Part shown: one piece after another, positions 1-12,655 of the stretch
Position numbering within the stretch: position 1 is the stretch's first letter
How the letters are laid out: every line of letters starts with the position of its first letter
NCBI GenBank assembly: GCA_039602395.1
Contig: JBCNJP010000010.1
Coordinates: forward strand, 29,267,414-29,331,413
Reading direction: 5' to 3'
Source of the DNA: Deinandra increscens subsp. villosa
Taxonomy: Eukaryota > Streptophyta > Magnoliopsida > Asterales > Asteraceae
DNA length: 64,000 bases
Program-made: the position numbers and the translations under genes
The notes under the pieces: model-generated
The model's input: the letters and a program-made list of their open reading frames with translations, nothing else
Told to the model about the DNA's origin: nothing
Databases searched by the model: none

Positions 1-2415
1 TAAAAACTCACCTGAATACAAGTAATTCAGTAAGGTAGGCAAGTAAGCAGTCCTATACAATGTTACAAGACAACTTAGAATATAGGAATTGGGTTGACAT
101 CTAAGTCACTCCAATTTGGTTGGTCAAGTCTTGGTGTTAGGGTAACCCGTTAATGTGATGTGACAATGTTGACCTTACGGAAATATTTATTTGCAAATAA
201 ATATTTATTACTTGATAATCAAAATATTAATTATACCCATGATAAATATTAGTTTATAAATAGTTTATACTCCCAAGTAATTATCATGTGAGTTCATAAG
301 ACTTTTAAAGGAAGAAATGACAGTTTTAGGTCAAAACGTGCTTTTGCCGGTTTTAGTCGTACTTCACGGTTTTTCCAAAAATGACTATAGTAATTGACCA
401 AATAAATAAATAAACATTTATTTTCATCATAAGGGCCATAGGAAATCAGAATGTACAAGTTCAAGAGTTCGCTTTCCTAGTTTTGTCGGTTTTGCCGTTG
501 TGTGTCCGATTTAGCCGGTTTCGATCCTGTGACTCGTTCTAAGGCTTGTAAACTACCAAAACACTTTGTAAACTTATTATAAGTCATCTAAAGTCCTTAA
601 AGGTGTTCAAGATCAGTTGTAACCTTTGTTTACATGTCTTTACAAAAATGGGTTTTCCGGGCCCGTAAAGTGTCCGTTTTTGGTCCCGTTTTCCCCCAAA
701 TTTAGCTATTTTCAAAAGGGATCTTGTACTATGGTTTTTAAGACTAAATACATAATTTAAAATCACTTTAGGAGGGGTCAAAGTTTCTGACCTAAAATGG
801 CTCTAATTTAACTATAGTTTCCGGGACTTTTTAGTGGGTTATTTTTATAGATTTAGCCATCCAAACATATCAATAAGTCGTATGGTGCAATCCACAACCT
901 TCTAACATGTTAAAAATTTCGGACCTAGGGTTCCAAGAGTCATAAATTTCGGATCTAGTGGTTTGCTCATAAAACCAAGGCATATCATACACATACTAGC
1001 ATATCAACACATGTTTTTCTATAGATCTATATAATGTAACATACGAGGGGTTCAATATACATGAAATCACTAGTAAAAACACATGACATACTAGATCTAA
1101 CATGAACTTTAAACAAAGTTTTAGGTTACTAGAAACATAGAAGAAAATGCAAGTTTAATGTCACCATTTTTAACCAAGACTTGTGTTTGGAGTTCTAGAT
1201 GGAAAATGTAACTAGTTAACATGATCAACTAGAGAAAAATCAAGAAAACATCATCTACTAACTTGAGAAAATCGTGGAGGAGGATGGTGATGGCTTGATC
1301 TTTCTTCCTTGATGCTCCAAAGTGCCTTGAATCTTCAAGTATTGTGATGTTTTAAGAAGAAAACTAGAGAGAGAGTAGAGAGAGAGAGAGGCGACGGGTT
1401 TGAGGGAGAGAGAGAGAAGTGTGTGTTCTTGTGGTGGAGCAAATGAGGAGGATCTTCTTAGGGTTTCTTGTAATGTTCTATATATAGGTGCCCACAAAAG
1501 AAAGAAAGAAACCAAATAAGGGAGTGTTTGGTTCACTAGGTGATGGTGGCGGTTTGTGGGTGTGGAACCGAGAGGGAGAGAGCCGAGAGGGGAGGAGGGG
1601 GGCCAGCTCATGAGGGTGCATGGGGGGAGGGTCAAAGGGTGGTGGTACAAGCTAGGTAGGGTGGTGATGGGATGGTTAGGAAAAGGTGGTGTAAGATGAT
1701 GATGATGATGAGGTACAAATGAATAGTCTTTGCTTTTTGGTTGGGAGATTAGTAGTAGGTTAAGATAAAGGTGGTGGATTACTACTAATGATGGATTCTA
1801 ATTATCGGGTGTCGGGTTTTGATCACGAAAGACAATATGATCAAAGGTGACAATTGAACTTGATAATGCATGGAAATGAATATGCATGGAGGATATTAAA
1901 TCATAGTTGGAGAAAAGAAATGATTCAAGTCTTGTTTAAAGGTCAAACGGTGTTAAATGGTGAAAAACGTTTACGTTGATTGCTTTATATAAAAACCTAA
2001 TGGTTTTTCGCTATAAAAATACTAAATGTTAAAATGATTTATTATTTGACGTAGTCGGTAAATAAATGGATAAACGTTATCGTTAAATGATTATTTTACG
2101 TCAAATAGTGACACGAACTTTGAACGTATGCAAAATACTACAAAGGTGACAAGATAGTATAAAAACTCTTTTTATATTAGAATACATATATCGTTGTGAA
2201 ATGTTTCTTATTATTAAAGTTCCACCGATCATATATATACTGTTCTTGTTTTTAAGGTCGATTGTCGAGATATTAAATTAGGGTTACACCAAGACTAACG
2301 GATAGATGCACATTACGTTATCTACGTTAACTAAAACACAGATTTATGCACACAGAAACAGGTAATTACACGTATTATTATATGATTTGACTTAGGAAAC
2401 TTACGGGTTGTCACA
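1..2415 (-). mobile_element. Partial Tekay-like gypsy LTR, cut by window start
   Basis: Read on the minus strand, this block starts with TGTGACAACCCGTAAGTTTC at 2415. That closely resembles the first bases of the solo LTR at 40987 (TGTGACAACTCGTACTTTCC), so both belong to one long-LTR family. The bases right of 2415 (gatga) are not a polypurine tract, so 2415 is the outer edge of a 5' LTR or solo LTR whose remainder lies left of the window. A TATA-like run at 1478-1488 followed by CT-rich leader on the minus strand fits an LTR promoter. The short ORFs here are low-complexity and not convincing proteins. Confidence 0.75.
1478..1488 (-). promoter_or_regulatory. Putative LTR TATA box
   Basis: The minus strand reads CCTATATATAG, followed within about 100 bp by CT-rich repeats typical of plant transcript leaders. 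It is placed on the sense strand of the LTR. There is no direct evidence of transcription. Confidence 0.4.
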
Positions 2416-2436
2416 GATGATGACATCACTATTTCA

Positions 2437-3556
2437 TTGGACGCGTTTGTTTCTTATTTGTGGTTGTGGCGGTGGATGATGACATCTCTTAGTCTCACAT
2501 CTTTATCTCTCTCTTCTCATACAATATACATCTTTCAAACTCTTTCTCCTACAGATCCATCGCCATGCGGCGACGATGATGTTGCCGGAACGATTTACAC
2601 CTCTGGCTCTCTCTCTCTCTCTTACAAATCCACCGCCATTTCCGGTGACGATGATGTTGCCGGACGCCGATTCACGTCGAAGCGGCTGCCGTTAAGACGT
2701 TGCTCCATTGAATCGGCGGTGATTTACTTTGCCATTCGTTTGATCGGTGGTGGTCTTTGCACTCTGGTGGTCTGCCATGGCTGATGATTGTGTTTTGTGA
2801 TGAGTTCATCTGGTAGCGATGAATCCTTCATGAATTAGGGTTTTATATTGTTTACCCTAAATTGTCAGTCTCAGAATTAAGACTATTTCGTTGGACGCGT
2901 TTTTTTCTTATTTGTGGTTGTGGCGGTGGATGATGACATCTCTCTAACGATTTACACCTTTGGCTCTCTCTCTCTCTCTTACATATCCACCACCATTTCC
3001 GGTGACGATGATGTTACCGGATGCCAATTCATGTCGAAGCGGCTGCCATTAAGGCGTTGCTCCGTTGAATCGGCGGCGATTTACTTTGCCGTTCGTTTGA
3101 TCGGTGGTGGTCTTTGCACTCTGGTGGTCTGCCATGGCTGATGATTGTGTTTTGTGATGAGTTCATCTGGTAGCGATGAATCCTTCATGAATTAGGGTTT
3201 TATATTATTTACCCTAAATTGTCAGTCTCAGAATTGAGACTATTCCGTTGGACGCGTTTTTTTCTTATTTGTGGTTGTGGCGGTGGATGATGACATCTCT
3301 CTAACGATTTACACCTTTGGCTCTCTCTCTCTCTCTCTTACATATCCACCGCCATTGCCGGTGACGATGATGTTGCCGGATGCCAATTCATGTCAAAGCG
3401 GCTGCCATTAAGGCGTTGCTCCGTTGAATCGGCGGCGATTTACATTGCCGTTCGTTTGATCGGTGGTGGTCTTTACACTCTGATGGTCTGCCATGGCTAA
3501 TGATTGTGTTTTGTGATGAGTTCATCTGGTAACGATAAATCCTTCATTAGGGTTTC
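2437..3556 (+). repeat. Three-copy tandem repeat, about 357-bp unit
   Basis: The motif TTGGACGCGTTT begins at 2437, 2891 and 3248. Copies two and three are 357 bp apart. Copy one is about 97 bp longer because it contains an extra partial segment. Each unit has a (CT)n tract, a GGTGACGATGATGTT stretch, and ends near TGATGAGTTCATCTGGTA. Copies one and two stay open in the same reading frame (2437-2784 and 2914-3141) and give similar peptides ending in CTLVVCHG; the third copy has scattered substitutions. I recognise no domain. It may be a repeated leader or first-exon-like segment; coding is not supported. Confidence 0.75.
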
Positions 3557-5669
3557 TAAAAATCCCCAAATCTATGGATGATGGTTGTTGCTTATCTGGT
3601 GGTCTGGTGGCGTTCATCGCCGCCGCTGCCTAGAATGGACTCTTAAGAGTACTATGGAGGCTGTGATGATTTAGAAACTCAGATCTGAGCCTAAAACTGA
3701 AACATATGTTTTAGATGATGGTTTAAGAAGACTTTTACCTGGTGGTCAGGTGGTGTTTGTTGCTGCTGCTGCTGCCTAGATCCGACCCTTTTGAGTATTG
3801 TGGTGGCTGTAATGATTTGGTATTTCATATATACATTTTGTAAGTTTTTTACTAAGTGGCTTTACTGTGCATTTGTACCCATCGACGGATGAGTTACTGG
3901 GATATTGATGAATGAGTTACTTTGGTTTCCTATACCCAGTTTGGCTATTTATAATTCGAGGTAGTGATGATTTTTCATGGAAGTATATGGTGAGTTCGGT
4001 CGACTCTTTGCGAGGCAATAACTTTTTGCAGCCATAGAGTCGTCCTCATTCATGATGGCTTGAATTCTCACATCTAAATAATCTGGGCCTACACTTTAAT
4101 ACTTCATCCAAGACTAGAATTGATGCTCTTATTTCTTTTATAATTTTACTACTACTCTTGCTTAATTCTCTTACAATTTATCTCATGTTATTTCTCTTTT
4201 TTTTTATTGCAGTTTTGGGGTGTTCCCTTTCAATCAGAGGTATTAGTTTTAATTTTACTAGATTAATTGTCCTTTGACAGAGGTTTGTTTGTTTTAGGCT
4301 TCAAGTTTCACTTTTTGTTGATTAGTAATATTAGTTGAAAACCCAGGTTTGCTACTTTTAATAACCTGATAACTATGTATGGTAATGTGTAGACTTTGAT
4401 TCATCTATTTGGTTGCAGACATTGTATTTTTTTTATTATTTATTAACTTTGGATGTCCTTTTGTTAAGCAAACATGGTATTTTGGTTTAATGGTTTGTGG
4501 GTCAACTATACAAACCTGTGCTTATTATGAAATCATAATTTGATTATTATATTGAATGGTTTGTTGCATATGTTTTAGTGGTTCATCTATTTGTCATACA
4601 TGTTTTATATATTATTTACTTAATATTAAATGGTAACATGAAAATGGTGCCATAACAAAACTTGCAGGTACCACAATTCACTATAAAATGCCATCACCAT
4701 TATATGCATATTGTGAGTGCCCTTTGTAATAGAGGTTTTAAGTTGATTCACTTTGGTTGATTTTTCACCCATTTGACCCATTCAAGTTGTTTCATTTTCT
4801 ATAACTTTAAAGCAAGTACCACTTTCACTGGATAATATATTTACTTTATCACTTTTATACATTATAAGTATGATGTTTTGAATTACAGAGAAAAAAGAAT
4901 CCCAGGAAGCGAACTCGAATTTGTTCTAAAATTCTTTGAGCACTTCCGGAAGGAAAAGTAATGGAGATAGGCGGGTAATTCTACTTATAAACTTTATTTT
5001 TCAGGTGGGGAGCTCAAGCTTTATAATAATCTCAAACTATTAGCAATCAAATATGTCAAGCTAGCAAAGAGTGAAGCAAGGTATATCATACACACTTTGG
5101 TATCTCCTCTAAGCATAACACAACGCATCTAACTAATCATATGTACTTCAATGTAAAAAATGGCAGGTTAACTACAAGTTGAAAATGATATGAGTATGGA
5201 ATATGGCAGGTGAAGACACTTCCTAATGAACATCTATGACTACAACCGATAAAGTTAGGTATATGCCATAGTCCTTTTTTTCTTATTTCTGAGTTTTCTT
5301 TGTACCATTGTATCTAAATAGGTCTTATGAAGAGTATCCTATCTGTAAATGGGTCATATGTAGAATTAGGAATTTTATGGCTCATATTTGGTTCCTAACT
5401 GTACAGGTCGCATGATTTAATATATATATATATATATATCATTTGAGTTGAATTATTTAGGTACTTTTTATACTAGCCAACTGTAATATAAATATCTCAA
5501 AATCTAAAGAAGAAAACATAAAACAGTAACTAGAATTTGTTGATATGAAAAAGAAACCTATAAAAATAAAATTATGTTCCAAGAAAACCTTGAATTTTAA
5601 TTCCGGCTATTTGAAAGTCAGATAACATTCTTTATGTTTTTTGATTTGTGTAAAGTTAAGGAACAACTG
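3557..5669. other. Unassigned DNA, possibly spliced non-coding or decayed exons
   Basis: No long frame or known domain is visible. Several pyrimidine-rich tracts ending in CAG (for example near 4212, 4419 and 4668) look like plant splice acceptors, and the DNA between them is T-rich like introns. A (TA)10 run lies at 5418-5437. It could be upstream exons of the CACTA gene whose last codons appear after the gap, but nothing here proves that. Confidence 0.3.
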
Positions 5670-6169
5670 NNNNNNNNNNNNNNNNNNNNNNNNNNNNNNN
5701 NNNNNNNNNNNNNNNNNNNNNNNNNNNNNNNNNNNNNNNNNNNNNNNNNNNNNNNNNNNNNNNNNNNNNNNNNNNNNNNNNNNNNNNNNNNNNNNNNNNN
5801 NNNNNNNNNNNNNNNNNNNNNNNNNNNNNNNNNNNNNNNNNNNNNNNNNNNNNNNNNNNNNNNNNNNNNNNNNNNNNNNNNNNNNNNNNNNNNNNNNNNN
5901 NNNNNNNNNNNNNNNNNNNNNNNNNNNNNNNNNNNNNNNNNNNNNNNNNNNNNNNNNNNNNNNNNNNNNNNNNNNNNNNNNNNNNNNNNNNNNNNNNNNN
6001 NNNNNNNNNNNNNNNNNNNNNNNNNNNNNNNNNNNNNNNNNNNNNNNNNNNNNNNNNNNNNNNNNNNNNNNNNNNNNNNNNNNNNNNNNNNNNNNNNNNN
6101 NNNNNNNNNNNNNNNNNNNNNNNNNNNNNNNNNNNNNNNNNNNNNNNNNNNNNNNNNNNNNNNNNNNNN
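5670..6169. other. Assembly gap (500 N)
   Basis: The run is exactly 500 Ns, the customary placeholder for a join of unknown length. The true distance between 5669 and 6170 is therefore unknown, and open frames spanning it have no meaning. Confidence 0.98.
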
Positions 6170-6252
6170 TGTTCGAGATGGAGCAGAAGTTAGCGACCGC
6201 GGAGCGTGAAGCACGGGCGCTGGAACAATACCTTCAAGTGAAGTTTACTTAG
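6170..6252 (+). pseudogene. C-terminal end of a CACTA-element protein (partial)
   Basis: The frame entering from the gap ends FEMEQKLATAEREARALEQ and closes with TAG at 6250-6252. It is a charged heptad-like helix. C-terminal coiled coils of this sort are typical of the accessory proteins of plant En/Spm (CACTA) elements (Transposase_24/Ptta group), and the CACTA-type terminus 970 bp downstream on the same side supports this. The rest of the gene is lost in the gap, so whether it is intact cannot be judged. The family assignment is inference from about 27 residues plus context. Confidence 0.45.
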
Positions 6253-7210
6253 GTGATGTTCCGGGCCTGTTGTTGGTGATGGTTTTTGAAGTCCTAGTGT
6301 AGTATATCTAGGCATTTTGTGTAACTATAAAAACAATTAATTTATCTTCATCTTGGTTGGTAATATAATTTACAACTTTCGTAATTAATGGTATCATTTT
6401 GGTTTTTAGAACGAAGTAACGGAAGAGTGTGATTAAGAAAAAAAAACTCATCATTCACGTCATTATAGTAAAAAAAAACTAACAATATTTACTAAATATA
6501 CTTTTACCAACAAATAAGTATAATTTACAATATGCGTAGGTAGGTACGTTTTTTATTTTATTTTAAAAAAAAACGCATTTTCCACGTCACTATATTTTTA
6601 TACCTACACATAAACTAAATTATTACATATGTGTAGGTACATAATTTGCCACGTCATTATAATAAAATAAAAATAATTTACTTCACTACATTTATCTACA
6701 CATATTTTTGCTAATATTATGTGTATGTAAAATATTACTTATTCTTTTATTATAAAAACAAAAAAAACATTATTTCCACGTCACTATATTTTTATACCTA
6801 CACATACACCAAATTATTAAATATGTGTAGGTACATAATTTGCCACGTCATTTTTAACAACATAAAAAAAATTAATTCACTACAATTATCTACACATATT
6901 TTTGATAATATTATGTGTATGTAAAATAGTACTTATTACCTACGTATATTATTGTGTTTTGTATATGTGTGGGTACATACCCACACATAACAAAAGTACG
7001 GTCAATATGTAGGCATATTTTTACCTTTTCACCTACATATATACAAATGTAGGTAAGTAAGTGTAGGTAAACGTTAGTAGGCACATATATTATTTGTTAA
7101 GAACTTAACAAAATTCTCATCCGTCGTTACCCACACATATAAAAACATGTGTAGTTATAAACCTACATATAGTCAAATGTAGGTAAATTATGTGTGGGTG
7201 AATACCCCAG

Positions 7211-7222
7211 TTTCTTGTAGTG
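7211..7222 (-). repeat. CACTA terminal inverted repeat (right end)
   Basis: TTTCTTGTAGTG forms the boundary. The next three bases, TAG at 7223-7225, would be the 3-bp target duplication, but the left flank is not available for comparison. Confidence 0.75.
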
Positions 7223-8909
7223 TAGATCCTGCATAGCACACATCAAACCACCAATATCAACAGAAAAATAGTATTCAGATACCTTAGGATACTCCTTATC
7301 ATCATCATCTTGGTCGACGGCATTGACTTTGTGATTTTCCGGTTTGGAGTATGGACGAGATCTATACGGCTTCCCGGGGGATTCCGCCTTCTTGCTGTTG
7401 GGATCATATTTAGGAACCTCCAATCTTTGGTGGATCCTCTTGTCATCTTCCAAACGGATAAATCTCAAGGCTCTACTGCGTACTTCGTCAAGGTTCCTGC
7501 AAGGAGCCATGACAAGGTCATCATAAAAACGTGAATCTTTGGAGAGCCCCATTTTAAAGGCTTCCACGGCTGCTGCCATATCCAGATTAGGAATCTCAAG
7601 AGATTCTCATCCAAATCTGGCACTGTATTCCCTAAGAGGCTCATCTGGCTTCTGAATTATTCGGTACAGGTCACCTGTGAGCTTCTCAAAGGTCCTGCTG
7701 CAAGAAAATTGATTGTTAAACATGTTAACTAAATGAGAAAATGATGTAATAGTGTTAGGAGGAATGTTCAGTAGCCATTTCATGGCTGCTCCTGTTAAGG
7801 TTGATCCAAAGCCTTTGCATAGACAGGCTTCTTTGATTTCTGTCGGAATGGGATTGATCTCCATACGCTCCCAGTAATGTGCCACGTGTTCCTCAGGATC
7901 TATGGTTCCATCATAAAGCTTCATGCTCGGAGTCTGGAAACGCTTCGGGATCTCCACTTGGGATATTGGCCAAGTAAATCTAGAGATCTTGTGGCTTTCC
8001 AGAGGAACTTCAGGAATAGGTTTCAGGATCATTGGAACATTTGATATCATTTCTTTCAACTTCTGGAGCTCCCTGGCGATACTTGGATGAATACCTGCAT
8101 CATAAGGAGCACCCTAGTTAGAAACGATAGGAATTGAATTGGACATATTACCTGGGCCAGGATTTTGGATTGGAATCCTGGGACTGTATCCGTAGCCCGC
8201 TGGGAAGCTCGGCTCTGTAGTGGCTGCTGTTTGCATGGGGATGACGTCACCATCATGCACTTCTGAGGAGCTGGTCTTAAAGATTCCTACAGAAACAGAA
8301 GGGTTAGTGTATTGATATCCTTGGGGATTCTGACTTGGGTTTGGCAGCAGAAAAAGGATATCCTTGAGACTGCGAAGCTGAGGTTCCCAAGAGTGATGGA
8401 ATCCAAGGACTCTTGTAGCGTGACTGTGTGGATTCTGGTGGGACAGCTCCTGAGAATCCATCAGTACTTTCCGCGTATCCAGCGGCCTGAGAAGTCATTG
8501 TAGGGGCTGTAGTAAAGCCTGATGCTGATTTGTAGTTGTAGCGAGACGGATCTGAGGATCCTGAAGCATTGAAATTAAGATGCCTGGGAAACAGAGGACT
8601 TTGCTCTTCCATGGGCTTCCTAGATTTCTTTAGCTCTTTAATCTCCTTCATCACCGTTTGATTGGTTTTTTCTTGCTGATCCATTTGATTCTTCACCTGC
8701 TTAATCAAGGAAAACAAATCATTGTTAGTAATAACAGGATCAACAGATTGGACCTGGGATCCTGTGAAGACAGGATAGTCAGTTTTTCTCGGCTGCTCGT
8801 CCACTTTCTTCTGACGGTCATTAGTCTTCTTCTGGCTTCCTGGAAAGGAAGGAAGAGGAGGAATGGAGGACGAGGCAGAAACTGAAACAGTTTTTTGCGG
8901 GTTTGACAT
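7223..8909 (-). pseudogene. gag: Gag of a Tat/Retand-like Ty3/gypsy element, broken
   Basis: The frame opens with MSNPQKTVSVSASSS at 8909, has a Ser/Pro-rich N-terminus with a Lys/Gln-rich coiled segment, then the retrotransposon gag core at about 7980-7610 (MKLYDGTIDPEEHVAHY, later MKWLLNIPP and FNNQF). The spacing of YDG, dP and the aromatic pairs is the usual one for gag of the Tat/Ogre/Retand branch. It is decayed: a frameshift lies between about 8310 and 8460, in-frame stops occur at 8114-8116 (TAG) and 7607-7609 (TGA), and the CACTA transposon cuts the frame at 7222. A primer site and LTR lie directly upstream at 8979-9630, as expected for a 5' gag. Protease and polymerase are not in the window. 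Confidence 0.8.
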
Positions 8910-8978
8910 TTTTGAGATTGGAGATCAAATGAAGTGAATGAGATATGGGATTTTGGTAAGATTAAGCACCACTTTCCC

Positions 8979-8993
8979 CACGGTGGGCGCCAA
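8979..8993 (-). other. Primer binding site of the Tat-like element
   Basis: The minus strand reads TTTGGCGCCCACCG just inside the LTR edge. A TGGCGCC start is the type used by Athila/Tat-group gypsy elements rather than the initiator-Met type seen elsewhere in this window. The exact tRNA cannot be fixed by eye. Confidence 0.6.
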
Positions 8994-8995
8994 AC

Positions 8996-9630
8996 TGTTT
9001 TGGTCAAAAATTCACTTAGGAATCCTGTATTCCAAACTTAGATTGTGAGGTAGTGTGCTTAATGATCAAATGAGCAAATAATCCAAGCTAGGATGATGAC
9101 ACAAGGATTTAGCGAGGAAAACTCCAGAATCCTTCGAGTTGCCTCTAGGAATCCTGGATAAAAACCTCGGGAGCTGACCGAATAGCCGCCTCCTAGTCAA
9201 TTTTATTGATATTCCAATAAATTGGTACAAGGGGTTGGAGGTTTGATCGATCTAAGCTAAGTGCTACAATGTTTGCAGTGGTAATCGAATTGTACCGAGT
9301 GTTGTGTGTGTCTACTGATCGATTCCTCGATTTATATAACAAATACAATAATAACAAACTTTCCGGGATTCCCGGGATCCTATCGCCCAACTAATTCGAC
9401 CGTTAAGGTCCTCTCCGTCCACCTGGTCCACGATCTTCGTTAGCTGTGGCTTAAGTTTCGAAGGTTGTTGATGACTCCGGTGATACCTGGTCAAATTAAC
9501 ATGTGGGAAATATGAGGGTTAGTAAAAATAATATAATCAGGATACCTGAGTATACGAGATTCCCAGATGACAATAGGATTCCTGAACTGTGTGAGCTTCC
9601 TGCGAGCATCCTGAAAATACACCCTGAACA
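8996..9630 (-). mobile_element. 5' LTR of the Tat-like element
   Basis: The inner edge is clear: the LTR ends in CA at 8996-8997 (minus), three bases from the primer site. On the minus strand a TATATAAAT-like box lies near 9330-9340. The outer edge is inferred at 9630, where the minus strand reads TGTTCAGGGTG. An alternative edge at about 9500 (TGTTAATTTGACC) cannot be excluded. With no second LTR the boundary and target duplication cannot be confirmed. Confidence 0.55.
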
Positions 9631-12600
9631 CTACTGCTATAATTTTCCCTCTTCACTAGGCCTAATCGGTAATGATTTTACCGATGCCTAAGTTAATATG
9701 TTCATTACTTCATTTCATGTTTGCTACTGATTAGGATTCCAAAATGACTTGACATCTTCTTAGTCAACCTAATGGTGTTATATCCTTGGAAAGTCTTAAT
9801 GACTTCAGATGTATTAACATAGCCTCTCTCTCTTCCTGATCTTTAGTACTTCCTTCCAATGCATCATGCATTCCTCACTATCCTCGAGAACTTTCAAACG
9901 TCATTTGTCAACATGCTTAGTTACGAGATTTCTGGGTTTGAAGGAGCGTTTGTCATTCCAACACTACTAATTACTTGTAATGATTATTTTTCTTCCAAAA
10001 AGCCATTCTTTTACAGTTTCATTCTTACTCCTTTAGATGGTGTAATCTGATCTTAAATCATCCTTGGGGAATCGTCTTGCTCCTTGTAGTTGTTTGAATA
10101 GTTTGTTGATCCTTAACAAAGGATATCTGCTTTTCACTGACAGCTTCTTTATCTTCTTGCAGTCTACGCATTTCCTTGGCTTTCGTCCTTCGTCTTGAAA
10201 TTGCTGGAGTATCCTAAGGCGATATATTTGGTGTAAATAAATCTTCTGGCTTCTGTTGGAGATAACTGGTATAGTGCTTTTACTTCTGGCGTTGTTGCTT
10301 CTTGCGTTGCTTCGAGCTGCTCATTGGATTCTCTGGATAATTTATCCGGTTCTGACATGTCACTGGTACGTTCTTCAACTTCTTGGTTTTGCTTCTGAGT
10401 CAATGGCATACGTTGAGTATGACTTACCTCTTGACCTATGTACTTCCACGTTTTTTAATCTTTACTGCCAAGCCATCACGATCCTTGCATATGAAGTTGA
10501 GTCTTCCTTCGGTTACAGATGAGTTACGTGTAGCATCTCGCGAGTCAATTCATTCAACGTCTAAATTTACTTTATCATTATCCTTAGCTGGGAATTGATC
10601 TTAAGAAGAACATTTGTCAAATACTGATCATTTACTCGCATCGGTGTAATACACTGTGTGACAATTCCTAATATCGAATTCAGACTTCTAAGTTCGCCAT
10701 TGCTTCCAATCAGGCTCATCTGTGTATCAACATTTGTCTTGAGGTTGTCTATCTTGACGTCTTTGCATTTGTCCTAAGGAAGACGTAATCCTAAGCTATC
10801 TAAGGTAGCTTGACTACGGGATTCCTTGACAATGCTTTTCCTCTCCTTATGCTGGAATTCTTTTTCATGTAGCTCATCCAATTATCATGTGCCTGCCATT
10901 TGAAGAAACAACATCCCTTAGGACGTAAGTTCTTCTTGGCCTATTCTGGATCTCCATACTCCTAAGCTTGTGGATTCTCGATCCAGCTTGTGGTAACCTT
11001 CGTCATCTTTCTTTGAGCCATCCTAAACTGCTAGCTTCTGCTTTGAGCCTTCCAGCCTATCACCTATAGTGATGGTGTTCTGAAGGTAGCAACGTTGCTT
11101 GGAACGTCGTTTCCACTATTCTCGTCATAGCAATTCTCGTTTATACTTTACCATGACAGCGTCTATCACGTCTACAGTTTCCTTGCTTAAGGCGACATTC
11201 TAGGCTTGTCTACACCTCTTTTCATTTTCAACGGTTCCTAAGTTCTCCACATGCATTTCTCGCACATCTGACATATCGGCCTTCTTTGTTCAGAAGCTCC
11301 CTTAGCCTTCTTGTGGAATTCGTCGTCATTTTCTTCAAGATCTTTTTCATCCTCGTACCGTTTCCGTTTTCCTTTCATCGGGAGTCTATTTCTACCAGAA
11401 GCTTCCTCGGGACCAGCTTCACTAGCGGTCGCTCTACTGGACGTTCTTCTCGTCAAATCTTTCGGAAATTGATTAGCGAGTGGTAGCAACGTAACTTCCA
11501 ATGCTTCTGCCACTATTTCTAACATAACGTCTTTCATTTCTTTGCTGAAGGTACTCGTCTTTACATTTTTACCGACATCATATTTCGTATCAGATGTTCT
11601 ATTTGCATTCTCATTATGACTATGATTTCTAGTCTTCTAATCCTATGATCAAAATAGTCTGATACTTCAGAACTCATGTGACGTGAAGTCTCCAAATTTT
11701 GAATTCATGATAATTATATATGTGCACTTATATAATTATGATGCGTTCAAAACCTAGTTATTCTTATCACAGTCATCCCTGGTGTTCGTACTATTCCTTT
11801 TATTCTTTACCGGAAATTTTAAAACCTATCCTTTAAAACTACCTTTCTCTAGGCATTCTTTACAAGTTATTGACCACGTATCTCACTGTCAATTAACCTA
11901 CCCCACACTAGGCTACACAACAGTTAGAACCTATGATATGTTCATTTGGGTAAAATATCAAATTTGCAGTAGCTAATTGCAATCGGGTATTCTCCGCACT
12001 TGCATACCTTAAGTCCTACCTCCTCTGTTCCTCGTGCAACATTTTTCCTATGGGCATGACTATCCTAACTGGCATTTACATTCCCTATCTTACCTTACTT
12101 TGTTTACCAAGAGTCATAGTTTAAGTCTAGATATCGTGCTAGTATCTAAATCTCTTAAACCAAGGCACTGATATCGTGAAGTCTCCAAATTTTGAATTCA
12201 TGATAATTATATATGTGCACTTATATAATTATGATGCGTTCAAAACCTAGTTATTCTTATCACAGTCATCCCTGGTGTTCGTACTATTCTTTTTATTCTT
12301 TACCGGAAATTTTAAAACCGATCCTTTAAAACTATCTTTCTCTAGGCATTCTTTACAAGTTATTGACCACGTATCTCACTGTTAATTAACCTACCCCACA
12401 CTAGGCTACACAACAGTTAGAACCTATGATATGTTCATTTGGGTAAAATACCAAATTTGCAGTAGCTAATTGCAATCGGGTATTCTCCGCACTTGCATAC
12501 CTTAAGTCCTACCTCCTATGTTCCTCGTGCAACATTTTTCCTATGGGCATGACTATCCTAACTGGCATTTACATTCCCTATCTTACCTTACTTTGTTTAC

Positions 12601-12655
12601 CAAGAGTCCTAGTTTAAGTCTAGATATCGTGCTAGTATCTAAATCTCTTAAACCA
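9631..12655 (-). mobile_element. Degenerate leader/internal region of the minus-strand element with LTR 12673-16998
   Basis: This stretch lies between a primer site and LTR on the right and the inserted Tat-like LTR on the left, so it is the 5' internal part of the outer element. The only open stretches on the minus strand are 10164-10409 (81 codons, polar, Glu-rich) and 11238-11537 (99 codons, Lys/Glu-rich, with CQMCEKC near its end). Neither matches a gag core I recognise. The CxxCxxC cluster could be a decayed nucleocapsid knuckle, but that is a guess. The right third is a 493-bp duplication listed separately. It may be a large non-coding (LARD-type) element or a badly decayed autonomous one. 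Confidence 0.5.

Larger units (their letters stand above)
6170..7222 (+). mobile_element. CACTA (En/Spm-like) transposon, 3' half
   Basis: The right end is TTTCTTGTAGTG at 7211-7222, the inverted form of the CACTACAAGAAA terminus common in plant CACTA elements. Upstream, 6430-7210 is packed with short direct and inverted subterminal repeats (variants of TATGTGTAGGTA, ACCTACACATA and CCACGTCA), where such elements bind their TnpA-type protein. The element interrupts a gypsy gag frame, which resumes immediately at 7223. No matching left terminus was found between 1 and 5669; it is either in the gap or left of the window. Confidence 0.8.

Noticed and set aside
2437..3141. A real host gene
   Set aside because: The reading frames are short, repeated in tandem, and interrupted; no conserved domain or clear splice structure was found.
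5618..6252. Long open frames across the N run
   Set aside because: They consist of Ns read as X; only the last 27 residues after the gap are real.
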